IMG/VR virus record: IMGVR_UViG_3300009183_000314
Coordinates: 1 to 27,180 of that record
DNA: 27,180 nucleotides
Origin: a virus
Strand: one strand, 5' to 3'
Shown piece after piece: positions 14,676-24,100 of this stretch. The position numbers and the translations under genes are program-made. Position 1 is the stretch's first letter; every line of letters begins with the position of its first letter. The notes below the pieces were generated by a model, which worked only from the letters and a program-made list of their open reading frames with translations, searched no databases and had not been told where the DNA came from.

Positions 14676-15941
14676 ATGCCAAGACTCTCGTTATACCGTC
14701 CCGAAAAGGGCAATGATTACAAATTTATCGATAAAACAATCTGGGAAATGTTCCAAGTTGGTGGCGTCGATGTGCTGGTGCACAAGTACATAGGGCCAGG
14801 TGCTGCATCTACGGCTGCAGATAATACTTTTACAACGCCCACATATTCCAGTGATAATCCATCACACATACAGGATCTACTGTTTCTTGAAAACCGCGAT
14901 CGTAAATATGACCCGGACATTTATCTGTTACGTGGTGTTTATAATATTGCAGATATAGATTTTAATCTAAGTCAGTTTGGTTTATTTCTCCAAAACGATA
15001 CAATTTTTATCACGTTCCATATTAATGATACCGTTGAAAAAATTGGTCGTAAGATCATAGCAGGCGATGTTATTGAATTACCGCACCTAAAAGATGATCA
15101 TGCACTCAATGATCTGCAGTTTGCATTAAAACGTTTTTATGTTATTGAAGAAGTTAACCGCGCCAGTGAGGGCTTTTCAGTAACTTGGTATCCACATTTG
15201 TATCGTGCAAAATGTAAACCGTTGGTAGACAGTCAAGAATTTAAAGATATCCTCGACGGAGCCGCAGGTGAAGGCAGTGATCAAAGTCTACGTGATATCA
15301 TGTCGACCTATGAAAAAGAAATGCAGATCACACAGGCAGTGCTCAATCAAGCAGAAAGCGATGCACCTAAGAGTGGATACGATACTACCAGTTTCTATAC
15401 ATTGGTTAAAGATGAAGATGGAAATGCTGCACTGGTAACAGTAGATACTACTGGCATGGATGCTTCAATTCAAACTCAGGCCACTGATGAAAATGGTGTT
15501 CCATTAGTAGATGCCAATGGAGATCCAGTATATGTTGGACCAACAGCCAGCTCAATGTTACAGACTGCTGATGCTGAAGGGTATCGTGGTTACATCACAC
15601 AAGATGGTATCCCTTCAAATGGTGCTCCGTTTACCGCAGGCATTGCTTTCCCAGTAAACCCTGCAGAAGGCCAGTTCTGTTTAAGAAAAGATTATATGCC
15701 GAATAGATTGTTTAGATTTAATGGAACACGGTGGATCAAGACTGAGGACGTACAACGTATGACTATGAGTAACTTAGGAACTGATGATGTTGTTTCAGGA
15801 CAACGATTCGAAGGAAAAGATATTCGCAAGACACAAAAAACCAGTTTTATCAATAACGATACAGTTACTAATATTGATGGACACCAAGTTAAAGAAAAAC
15901 AAAGCCTATCAAAGGCATTACGACCACAGGCGGATGAGTAA
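14676..15941 (+). CDS. 14: Neck protein gp14, with C-terminal extension
   Basis: Partner of gp13 in the neck. At 421 residues it exceeds T4 gp14 (256). Seen: N-terminal core with DVLVHKYIGPG, ENRDRKYDPDIYLLRGVYN, SQFGLFLQNDTIFITFHIN and AGDVIELPHLKDD, which follow the T4 order (VEVYYVPRE-like strand, FFSNFGMQVQDEVTLSI, GDLIYFP); then FYVIEEVNRASEGFSVTWYPHLYRAKCKPL (about 155-185, key parts VTWYPHLYR). The last 200 residues are extra and end with a hairpin module, DYMPNRLFRFNGTRW, of the kind also found in gp15, gp18 and the fibres. I prefer ATG 14676 to ATG 14670, since 14670 lies 1 nt after the late motif and would be upstream of the expected transcript start. The stop overlaps gp15's ATG (TAATG). 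Confidence 0.82.
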   Translation: MPRLSLYRPEKGNDYKFIDKTIWEMFQVGGVDVLVHKYIGPGAASTAADNTFTTPTYSSDNPSHIQDLLFLENRDRKYDPDIYLLRGVYNIADIDFNLSQFGLFLQNDTIFITFHINDTVEKIGRKIIAGDVIELPHLKDDHALNDLQFALKRFYVIEEVNRASEGFSVTWYPHLYRAKCKPLVDSQEFKDILDGAAGEGSDQSLRDIMSTYEKEMQITQAVLNQAESDAPKSGYDTTSFYTLVKDEDGNAALVTVDTTGMDASIQTQATDENGVPLVDANGDPVYVGPTASSMLQTADAEGYRGYITQDGIPSNGAPFTAGIAFPVNPAEGQFCLRKDYMPNRLFRFNGTRWIKTEDVQRMTMSNLGTDDVVSGQRFEGKDIRKTQKTSFINNDTVTNIDGHQVKEKQSLSKALRPQADE

Positions 15942-17449
15942 TGGATTATTTTTATGACGGTCAGATAAGACGCTATGTAACACAGTTTATGCGTATCTTT
16001 ATTGGTTTCAAATATAAAACCGGTGGTGACACTCCTGAAGAGCGTAATGTTCCAGTACTGTACGGCGATATGACTCGTCAAGTGGCCAGCATTATCAAAG
16101 ACAACAGTGAAAATAAAATGTCTACGGTACCGCGTGTGGCCTGCTATATCAGCGGTCTTGAATTAGACACCACTCGTCTAAGCGATGCTACATTTATCAG
16201 TAAGGTCAACATTCGTGAACGCAGATACGAAGATGTCGCTGGCAACATTGAATATCAAAATACCCAAGGTGGTAATTATACTGTTGAACGTTTAATGCCA
16301 ACTCCGTTTAAACTTTCAATGAAAGCAGAGTTATGGACTTCAAATACCGATCAAAAGTTACAGTTGCTGGAACAGATATTGGTATTGTTTAATCCCAGTC
16401 TTGAAATACAGACCACAGACAACTATATCGATTGGACCAGTTTGAGTGTTATTGATTTAACTTCAACGAATTTCAGTTCAAGATCTATTCCACAGGGCGC
16501 AGAATCAGAAATCGATATCTGTTCTATGGAATTTTCAATGCCTATTTTTATCAGTCCGCCAAGTAAAGTTAAACGTCTTGGTGTTGTACAGTCTGTTATT
16601 AATAATGTATTCACTGAGCAAGGCGATATTGTTGATCTTGAAGACCTTGTCTACAATAGACGTACAGGCACATTCGCTACTACTACAAACAGATATCGTG
16701 TGCTATTGTTCAAAGCTAATAACGGACAAGATTATGATTACGAATTAACATTAGTTAACCCAGATGCTGCGGTACTGGCACTGGGCCTTGATCAGAAATC
16801 AATTAAGACAGGTGCTCCGGTTGACTGGAATTCTATTCTCGAAGTGCAAGGCGGTATCAAACCAAACAGTCAAGCGTATTTCAAACAGGCATCGGGTTAT
16901 GATATGGTCGGAAATATCGCAGTTAATCCAGTCGATCCGACTATTATGATAGTAACATTTGACCGCGATACTATTCCTCAGAATACTTTGATCAACAGCA
17001 GTATCAATGGGATTGCGGCTCGCGGAACTGTAGATGCAATTATCGATCCTTACAAATATAATCCTATAGAAGTATACGGATCTACTGCGGCAATACCCTT
17101 AGGCTTGAGATTCTTAATGCTCGACGATGTTAATAACAGTGCTAACACAGGCGGATTAATAAGTCGTGGACAAGATCCCGCAGACGGTAGCTCACGAGAT
17201 CCTTATGACGGCCCAGATGGTTGGAAAGATTCTCAAGGATACGATCCTGTAATAGCGGCAAATTCTATCATAGAATGGAACGGTATTACGTGGAAGAAAA
17301 TTTGGAATCCTGTTGGTGCTGATGTCCCAACATATATCCAAAATCTACGCACAGGTATCAAGTATCGCTGGGACGGCGAGCAGTGGCTCAAGGCCTTTGA
17401 AGGCGAGTATGCGCCAAACTTTTGGGGATTCAAGCTCGATCCTTTATAA
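15941..17449 (+). CDS. 15: Tail sheath stabiliser/terminator gp15, with C-terminal extension
   Basis: T4 gp15 (272 residues) caps the finished tail and joins it to the neck. This one has 502. Seen: N-terminal YFYDGQIRRYVTQFMRIFIGFKYK, close in pattern to T4 'YFYNSSFRRYATLMGDLFSNIQIKR'; VPVLYGDMTRQVASI (matches T4 VPITYASKE); VACYISGLELD; RLMPTPFKLSMKAELWTSN and LQLLEQILVLFNPSLEIQ (T4 PSPIKMIYELSIFTR and QIVEQILPYFQP); then FSMPIFISPPSKV (T4 GWMYPPV). Residues about 215-502 are an added region ending with two Trp hairpin modules (IIEWNGITW and YRWDGEQW). Translation is coupled to gp14 through TAATG. A TATAAGTA late motif for the next gene overlaps its stop codon. Confidence 0.88.
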   Translation: MDYFYDGQIRRYVTQFMRIFIGFKYKTGGDTPEERNVPVLYGDMTRQVASIIKDNSENKMSTVPRVACYISGLELDTTRLSDATFISKVNIRERRYEDVAGNIEYQNTQGGNYTVERLMPTPFKLSMKAELWTSNTDQKLQLLEQILVLFNPSLEIQTTDNYIDWTSLSVIDLTSTNFSSRSIPQGAESEIDICSMEFSMPIFISPPSKVKRLGVVQSVINNVFTEQGDIVDLEDLVYNRRTGTFATTTNRYRVLLFKANNGQDYDYELTLVNPDAAVLALGLDQKSIKTGAPVDWNSILEVQGGIKPNSQAYFKQASGYDMVGNIAVNPVDPTIMIVTFDRDTIPQNTLINSSINGIAARGTVDAIIDPYKYNPIEVYGSTAAIPLGLRFLMLDDVNNSANTGGLISRGQDPADGSSRDPYDGPDGWKDSQGYDPVIAANSIIEWNGITWKKIWNPVGADVPTYIQNLRTGIKYRWDGEQWLKAFEGEYAPNFWGFKLDPL

Positions 17450-17452
17450 GTA
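17445..17452 (+). promoter_or_regulatory. Variant T4-type late promoter motif, abutting the Nudix-like gene
   Basis: TATAAGTA, then GTTG, then ATG at 17457 (4-nt spacing). It overlaps the gp15 stop. Same A-to-G variant as in front of terS. Confidence 0.5.
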
Positions 17453-17456
17453 GTTG

Positions 17457-17849
17457 ATGCAACAACGTGCCGGATTACTTTTCTTAGCTAAAACTACCAG
17501 TCGCATTTTGCTGATCCTTGAAGATCAGAAATGGACTGTGCCTACCTTTGCAAGAAACTCTGTACTACTCGAGGATGCTCAAGACCTACTGTCTAAATAT
17601 AGTCAAGGTCGTATAATGCCAATTGAGCTTTACCTATCAGAAGATAGAGGATTTGAATACGGTACTTACGTTTGCCTTGTTGATCAAGAATTCTTAACCA
17701 CTGCTAAAGAAACGATTGCTTGGAGTAATTTTGATCATTTACCAAAACAACTACATAATGGCCTTAAGGCTACATTAAATAATCAGTTGATTAGAGTAAA
17801 AATAGAAACCATACTGGAGTTAGAACGTGCTAACAATACTAAAATCTGA
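17457..17849 (+). CDS. Degenerate Nudix-like protein lacking the Nudix box
   Basis: A 130-residue protein with the outline of a Nudix hydrolase fold: first strand AGLLFLAKTTSRILLILED (5-23) followed by KWTVPTFA, where active members have 'W.lPGG', then GTYVCLVDQEF (about 69-79) and a C-terminal AWSNFDHLPKQLHNGLKATL (key part WSNFDHLPKQLH) as in the 'rW...eLP..lhp' end of the family. The catalytic box GX5EX7REUXEEXGU is absent: the segment between (LLEDAQDLLSKYSQG) has no REUXEE. It is therefore probably a non-catalytic binder, of nucleotide or protein, or a structural use of the fold. ATG 17457 is chosen over TTG 17454. It overlaps the next gene by 23 nt. Homology is by eye only. Confidence 0.6.
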   Translation: MQQRAGLLFLAKTTSRILLILEDQKWTVPTFARNSVLLEDAQDLLSKYSQGRIMPIELYLSEDRGFEYGTYVCLVDQEFLTTAKETIAWSNFDHLPKQLHNGLKATLNNQLIRVKIETILELERANNTKI

Positions 17850-18102
17850 ACGCTTTCAAAAAGAATATAAAGAATTTTCTGAACAAATTGAAAAGATCGA
17901 AGATGAAAATTTCAAAAGTGAAATGACAGCATTGCTGGAGAAATTAGTCAATGAAGTAAAGACCATTGACGCTCAGGCACAGGAATTTATGTTCGGTCAA
18001 AAACCAGTCCAGTCAGCTGCTGAAACCAGAAGCGCCGTTACAGAAATTCGCGGTCGGATAGTTCGAAAATTATCCGACTATCGAGAAGCCAATCCCAATT
18101 AA
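17827..18102 (+). CDS. Small coiled-coil protein of unknown function (91 residues)
   Basis: Not recognised by function. Almost all helical: residues 6-32 (SERFQKEYKEFSEQIEKIED), 30-55 with heptad-like Leu/Val spacing and a final helix about 64-86 (TRSAVTEIRGRIVRKLSDY). Acidic and Lys-rich, no Cys, no signal peptide. Likely forms a helical bundle or oligomer. The start is GTG at 17827 with GGAG 8 nt upstream; the gene overlaps the Nudix-like gene by 23 nt in another frame, indicating coupled translation. Its stop codon shares a TTAA palindrome with the stop of the convergent giant virion gene. It may be a neck or tail assembly factor by position (inference). Confidence 0.7.
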   Translation: MLTILKSERFQKEYKEFSEQIEKIEDENFKSEMTALLEKLVNEVKTIDAQAQEFMFGQKPVQSAAETRSAVTEIRGRIVRKLSDYREANPN

Positions 18103-21100
18103 GCCTGCGCTTCGCCCCAACGTAGAATAATATTCGACGGAGTTGCCGTACCCGATACCTTATAGACGTTAATAGCTAACACATCTGGTCCGTTAGGGAA
18201 AGCACCGCGCCCACCAATCGTTGTAGCAGTTAACTCTTTTAACTCTGTTAGATCCAATACTTCTGAATTTCCTGGATTAGCAATAAACGAGAATACCTGC
18301 TCTCCTGGTAGTGCGTATGGGGATCCAAATTGGAACTTTAATGTATCGCTGGCATTATATGTACTGTTAGATGTCTGCGTTAATGTTACACGATAGACTG
18401 TTGTTGCTCCAAATGTTCTTGTTGTAATAGCTGCTACAGAAGTACCTGCTGGGAATTTTGTTTGATCTGAAGCAACCTTTGTACCAACAGTAGCTCCTGA
18501 TGCGACCCATGTTGTGCTATCAAAGAACAAGAAGTTTTTAGTTACATAGGAGGCTGCACTACCTGCTGCGGCATTGGTTACAGTAATATCATTACTGGCT
18601 CCAGCTGTAGATGTTAAGTTTGCAGCAGCACTCATGACAATTCTTGTATAGCTAACACTACTGATAGTAATGTATCCTGTGGTAATAGAGCTGATGCTCT
18701 GTCCACCACTGAGGAAGGTATTTGTAGTATAGGTTAATCCAGTAGGTGTACCAGCAGTTGTTGTAAGAGCTGAACCACCAGTAGTGGTTAAGGTAAATGT
18801 TGTTGATCCGTTAGTAACAGAAATTCTATAGGTCGTAGGATTTGTATATCCAGTAATAGACCCCGTTCCGCCATATGTACCACTAATAACAACGTTCATT
18901 CCAACAGCAAGATAAGTTGACGTACAGCTAAACTGTCCTGCTGTACCTGTAATCTGAACGCCTGATAAAGTTGCAGCAGTTGATAAACTTAATGTGTCAC
19001 CTACTGCAATACCAGATGTTGCATAAGAAGTATCTGTAATTAAGAAATCAGTTCTTGCCGTAGATAAGGCACTACCATATGTTGAAGTAGCCGCTGATGT
19101 TGCAGTAACAGTTGAATTATTTCCTGAACCGGGTGTGGTTGATGAATTTGGAGCGCCACTCATAATAATTCTGGCATACGCTGTACTTGTAATGGTACAA
19201 TAATTTGTTGTAATCGAACTGATTGTCTGGCCGCTTGTTAAGAATGTTGCCACTGACAATACATCAGTTACTGCCACAGTACTTGCTTGACTGTTCGGTA
19301 TCAGGAAATCAGTTCTGGCAATGTTTAATGCAGTATTATATGTAGTAGCGAATGCGCTGGTAAATGTTACGTTAGCCACTGCGGTATTTGTAGGACTGTT
19401 AGCGTTAGCATTAGCACTCATTACTACCCTTGCATAATTTATCGAATTAATAGTAATATAGTTTGGAGTTACGCTGATTACACGCTGCCCACCTGTTAGA
19501 TATGTTGCTACACTCAATACATCGCCGACACCTGCACCCTGTGAAACAGTAGTTGTAAATGCTGCATATGAAGTCTGCGTAATTAAGAAATCGTTTCTGG
19601 AATTGCTAAATGCAAATTGATACGTTGCATTTTGAATCGATGTTACCGCAGGTGCTGTTGCTGTTTGAGTAGTTGCATTAAATGATGTTGCAGTAATATT
19701 ATTAGTTGCCGCTGCAAATGACTTGGCTGTTAATGTAGTAGAAAATGCTCCCTGAACAGTGGCAGTGGTTGTGTATGTCGCTCCAGCCCATGTTACAGAA
19801 CCACCAGACGCAATTTGTGCAAAACTTGGTTGTCCACCAGCAGCAGCGTTTGATAACCCAGTCCATGTAATCTTTGTAGGATCTTCTGGGTAGTTGCTTG
19901 GATTTAATACACCTTCAATAACAATTGCTCCGCCTCCAGCAACACTGTCACTGGTTACAGAAATACTGCCTAATAATAATTGCGCACGATTTAATAATTC
20001 TTTTTCACCAAGGTCGCCTATTTGTGCGTTAGAAACACTTGGAGCCAACCGAATCAAGAAAGCTGTTGCTTTATCAACAGTTGCTGATACACCAGTAGCA
20101 GCATAGTTAAAAATGTATCCACGGTCACTGTCAAACTGTCCGTCAATCATAAATGCTGAACCCCAGTGACTGATGATCGGAGTTACTGTATTAGATACTA
20201 AGATAACCCCTGACCGTACGTTGTGTGCAGCGGCTGCTCCAGCAGTAAAGTTTCGTTGCGAGCCTGCAGTAAACTGTGTTAATGATGCACTTCTGGTTGC
20301 GCCGGTTAGGGCAGTATCAGTGCGTCCTGTATAGCGTATTAATTCATTGTCAATTAACACAGTGCCTGCGTTAGGGAAGTAGAATGTATTATCTAACGGA
20401 ATAGTAGTTTGAACATCAGTCATTGCTGATGATAGTATACTTCTTGCACCTTCGTTAACAACTTCATAGCGAACAGGTTGGTTACCTGTACGCATATATG
20501 CTTCGGTATTTACGTTGCTGTTACGGAATCTATGACACCATATATAGTTACCGTCTGGGCCACGTAACATAAAATCAATAAATCCAGCACCGTACCAAGT
20601 ATGTTGGATACCAATCATCTGCATCTTTGTGACATCGAGATTATATCCGCTGGGCCCGGATCCGTTACATGCATCAAGATTCCATTGTTCTTGTGGAACT
20701 ATGATGTCAATAGTTTTACAAATTTTTACATCTGAAGCATTAGATACTCCTCGATAGTCAGGAGTTACAGTCAACGATGTATCGCTTATGATCTGACCAA
20801 CAATGTGTGTCATGCCACGTATTACCACACGATCGCCTGCTGCTAACTGTTGTGTAAATCTGGTATTGGTTCCAGTTACTGAATTACCATTAGCGTTAAT
20901 GCTTATAGAACCTGCGAGCTGAGATGTACTGCTTCTACGAACAATGGCCATTCTAATACCGTCGTACTGCCAGAACATACCGTTTTGTTCATCAAATATG
21001 CCTGCTCGAACAGTTGAACCGTGCCAGTTTCTTACGGACATCTGACAAGGACTGCCTAATATCGCAGTAGTTGCTCCGAGTGTTTGTATCGCCAACATTG

Positions 21101-24100
21101 AGAACACACGTTCATTACTAATATCGGTGACTGTATATACTCCATTATATCCAGAAGTTGTTACTCCAGTGATAACAATTTGTGCTCCAACTTGACATCC
21201 GTGATCAGTGTCGTCTGTGGTTACTGTAATCACACTGCCGACGGCAGTGCCTGTGGCTGTTAAACTTCGCAAATCGTAACTTGGAGCAAACAGCGCACCA
21301 GTATTATACTGTACACCCTTACCAGATTGATAACGAATATATTTCTTACTCATACGTATTGCGCTGGCACCGTGGCTTGGCGAAGCTGTACCTAACTGTA
21401 CACCGCCGTCAAATGGTCTGTGTACAAAGAAACTGTCTGGCCTGGCATATACTGTACCAATTAATGTATTGGCTATTGTACCTGCTGCTCTCGCTGTATA
21501 TCTAAGAGTCGTAGGTGTTGGAACTTGTTCCACAAAGAACGGTCCAGCTGCGAGCTGTGCACCGGTTCCTGCACTACTAATAGAAACCGTAATAGTGTCT
21601 CCTGGTATAAGTCCATGTGGTGATGGCATAGTTACTTCAATAGACGCAATAGCACTGTAAGTTATGCTGGTGTCTCCCGAATTAATCGATGCGTTTGTTA
21701 CTTCGCTGATTGTAAATGCACTGATAAAATTCTTAGTAGGAGCAGTAATTGGTGTTCCTGTAGTTCCTGAAATAGATTGTAGTAGTCCACCAGCAACTAC
21801 TGTTAAAATATTAATTGTTGCATCACCGTTTCCAACACCAGAAATAGTAATAGTATCGCCGATTGTGTAGTTTGCTCCAGATTGATTAACAACTACGCTG
21901 GTTACTGCATCACCATCTGTTAAAAGGTCTACAGTTAAACCAGAGCCAGTACCGCCTGTGGTAGATACGTTAGTGTAACTAACTGTTACGTATCCAGTGC
22001 CGCCAACGAGAGTGGCATTATTAAAAGTTCCAACCGTATTTCGAGGACTGGCGGTACTAACTGTTGCTGTGGCATTGTTTGTAGAGGTCGCTCCACCAAG
22101 AGATGCACCAGCAATAGTAATGGTGTTGCCGGCAGCATAGCCCGTGCCCGGAGTTGTAACTGTTGTAGTATAGCTGCTACCGTTCCTTGATACAGTAAAC
22201 ACACCGCCTGTACCGGATCCGTTTGTTGCACTTTGGCTTAATCCTGCGTAACTTGCCGCAGTACCAATAATTGCTGACGTTAACGGACCGCTAATAGTAA
22301 CATCGTTGCCTGTGACATCCGTAACTGTCACTGCGGTACCATCACCTCGATCAAACACCAAGCCTGCACTGATACCAGTCGTACTATTAACAGTTAATAC
22401 AGTTCCTCCAATTGGCGCAAGGGTAGTTAATTTAGTTGATGCTACAGTCCCGCCAGTGCCTGTTACTGCCGTAACCTGAGCACCAGAAACAATGCCAGTA
22501 CCGGTTAATGGTGATCCGACCGGTGGAGGAGAACCAGTGAACCCGATAATATCTCTTCCTGCGGCTGTTGCTAAACTGGTAGTAACAGTTCCCGAAGTAC
22601 CGCTGGAAAATAAGTTAAACACTGGGCTCGAAATGCCGGCACCTGTATAAAATGCACCTCTGCGCAATTGTGTATATGTTGAGGCTAATACGTCGCCGTT
22701 AGTTGTTCCAACTTTTGATTTAGCATAATAATAAAATGTAGTTGATGTATCAACACCGGCAATAAGGAACGAACCTTCAGCACGGCTAAAACCAGAAATA
22801 CTATTTGCCAATGCTTTAATAGTAATTGCATTACCTACAGATAATCCATGAGATGATAATGTAGTAACAGTAATTTTACTGGCGCCAGTTCCGCTGGTAC
22901 CGGCCGAAGCGTCAGTAACCACGTTAACTACTGAAATATCGCTACCTGGAATTTCATAGATAGCCGGATAGTTACGCATCAGAGCAAGAGCCTGCCACTT
23001 AGTGGGCTGTAGTCCATACTCAAAGTCAGCGTCAAGCATGGATTGTGGGATACCCACTTTCATACGTTCCATTGCATCTCTGCCAGCTTCGTTCATTCGA
23101 ACCGCCTGTTCTTTACCTTCGACAAATATTTGAATATTGTCAGTGACCATCATGTTGCGGGTGTCAATATCTAATGTGATTGTGGTAATTTTTTCATTGC
23201 CGTATAGTGCGCCTGCAAAATCACTGTCAAAGTCTTCTGAATATGTAACTTCAGCTGCTGCATCTGTGTCGGCAAAGTTATACATAATAGTATTTCTTGA
23301 TGCGTTGGTAATCAGCAAGAAATCTTTTAATTTGTAATAACCTGGCATTTTAATATAACCACGATTTGTGATCTTAGTCGGAAGATATGTAACTCCGTAT
23401 TGTATCACATCAAGAATTATATTAGATAATTCTTTTAATCGCGTAGGGGAGAATGTCTCCGGTGTGTTTCCATTGTCAATTACTTGGCTGACTGCTGTTT
23501 GTCTTGCACCAAAGGCAACATTCGCCCAGATGTAATTGTCGATTAGATCACGAATAAATGTATGTGCTGCAACTTCTGGCATGCGATCACCGTCGACTTG
23601 CGGAACACCGTTCTCCCAATAATAACTGGCGTTGAAAATAGTTTGTCGATTACCGCCATGTTTTAGGTCGCTGATATATCCTTCAATTACATAGCTGACA
23701 TCTCTGCGACATTTTTCTGCGTTATATGTATAGTAGACATATGGTTCAATATTATTAGCCACGTTATAGGCAATAAATGCAATAGTTTCTTCTTGGATAA
23801 ATCTTTTATTTGATTCCAGTAATGCTACGGCATTGGTTAATAATCCACCATTCTGAGTATCTGGTGCGACCGGAGTTGGTAATGCAGACGGCCCTGTGCT
23901 AATGGTGTTAATGACATAATTAAACAAGGTAGTTAGTCGAGAAATGCCGGCAGCTTCAGCAGCAGCGCCAGTGATAACAGTTTGTGTAAGAGTTGAATTT
24001 AATCTTGTATAGGTAGTGTTGGTTAAAATATTTGTTGTTATCTTTCCACGGAGCCAGGTATCTACATCAACTTCAACAGTTGGTGTAAGAATTTGAATAA

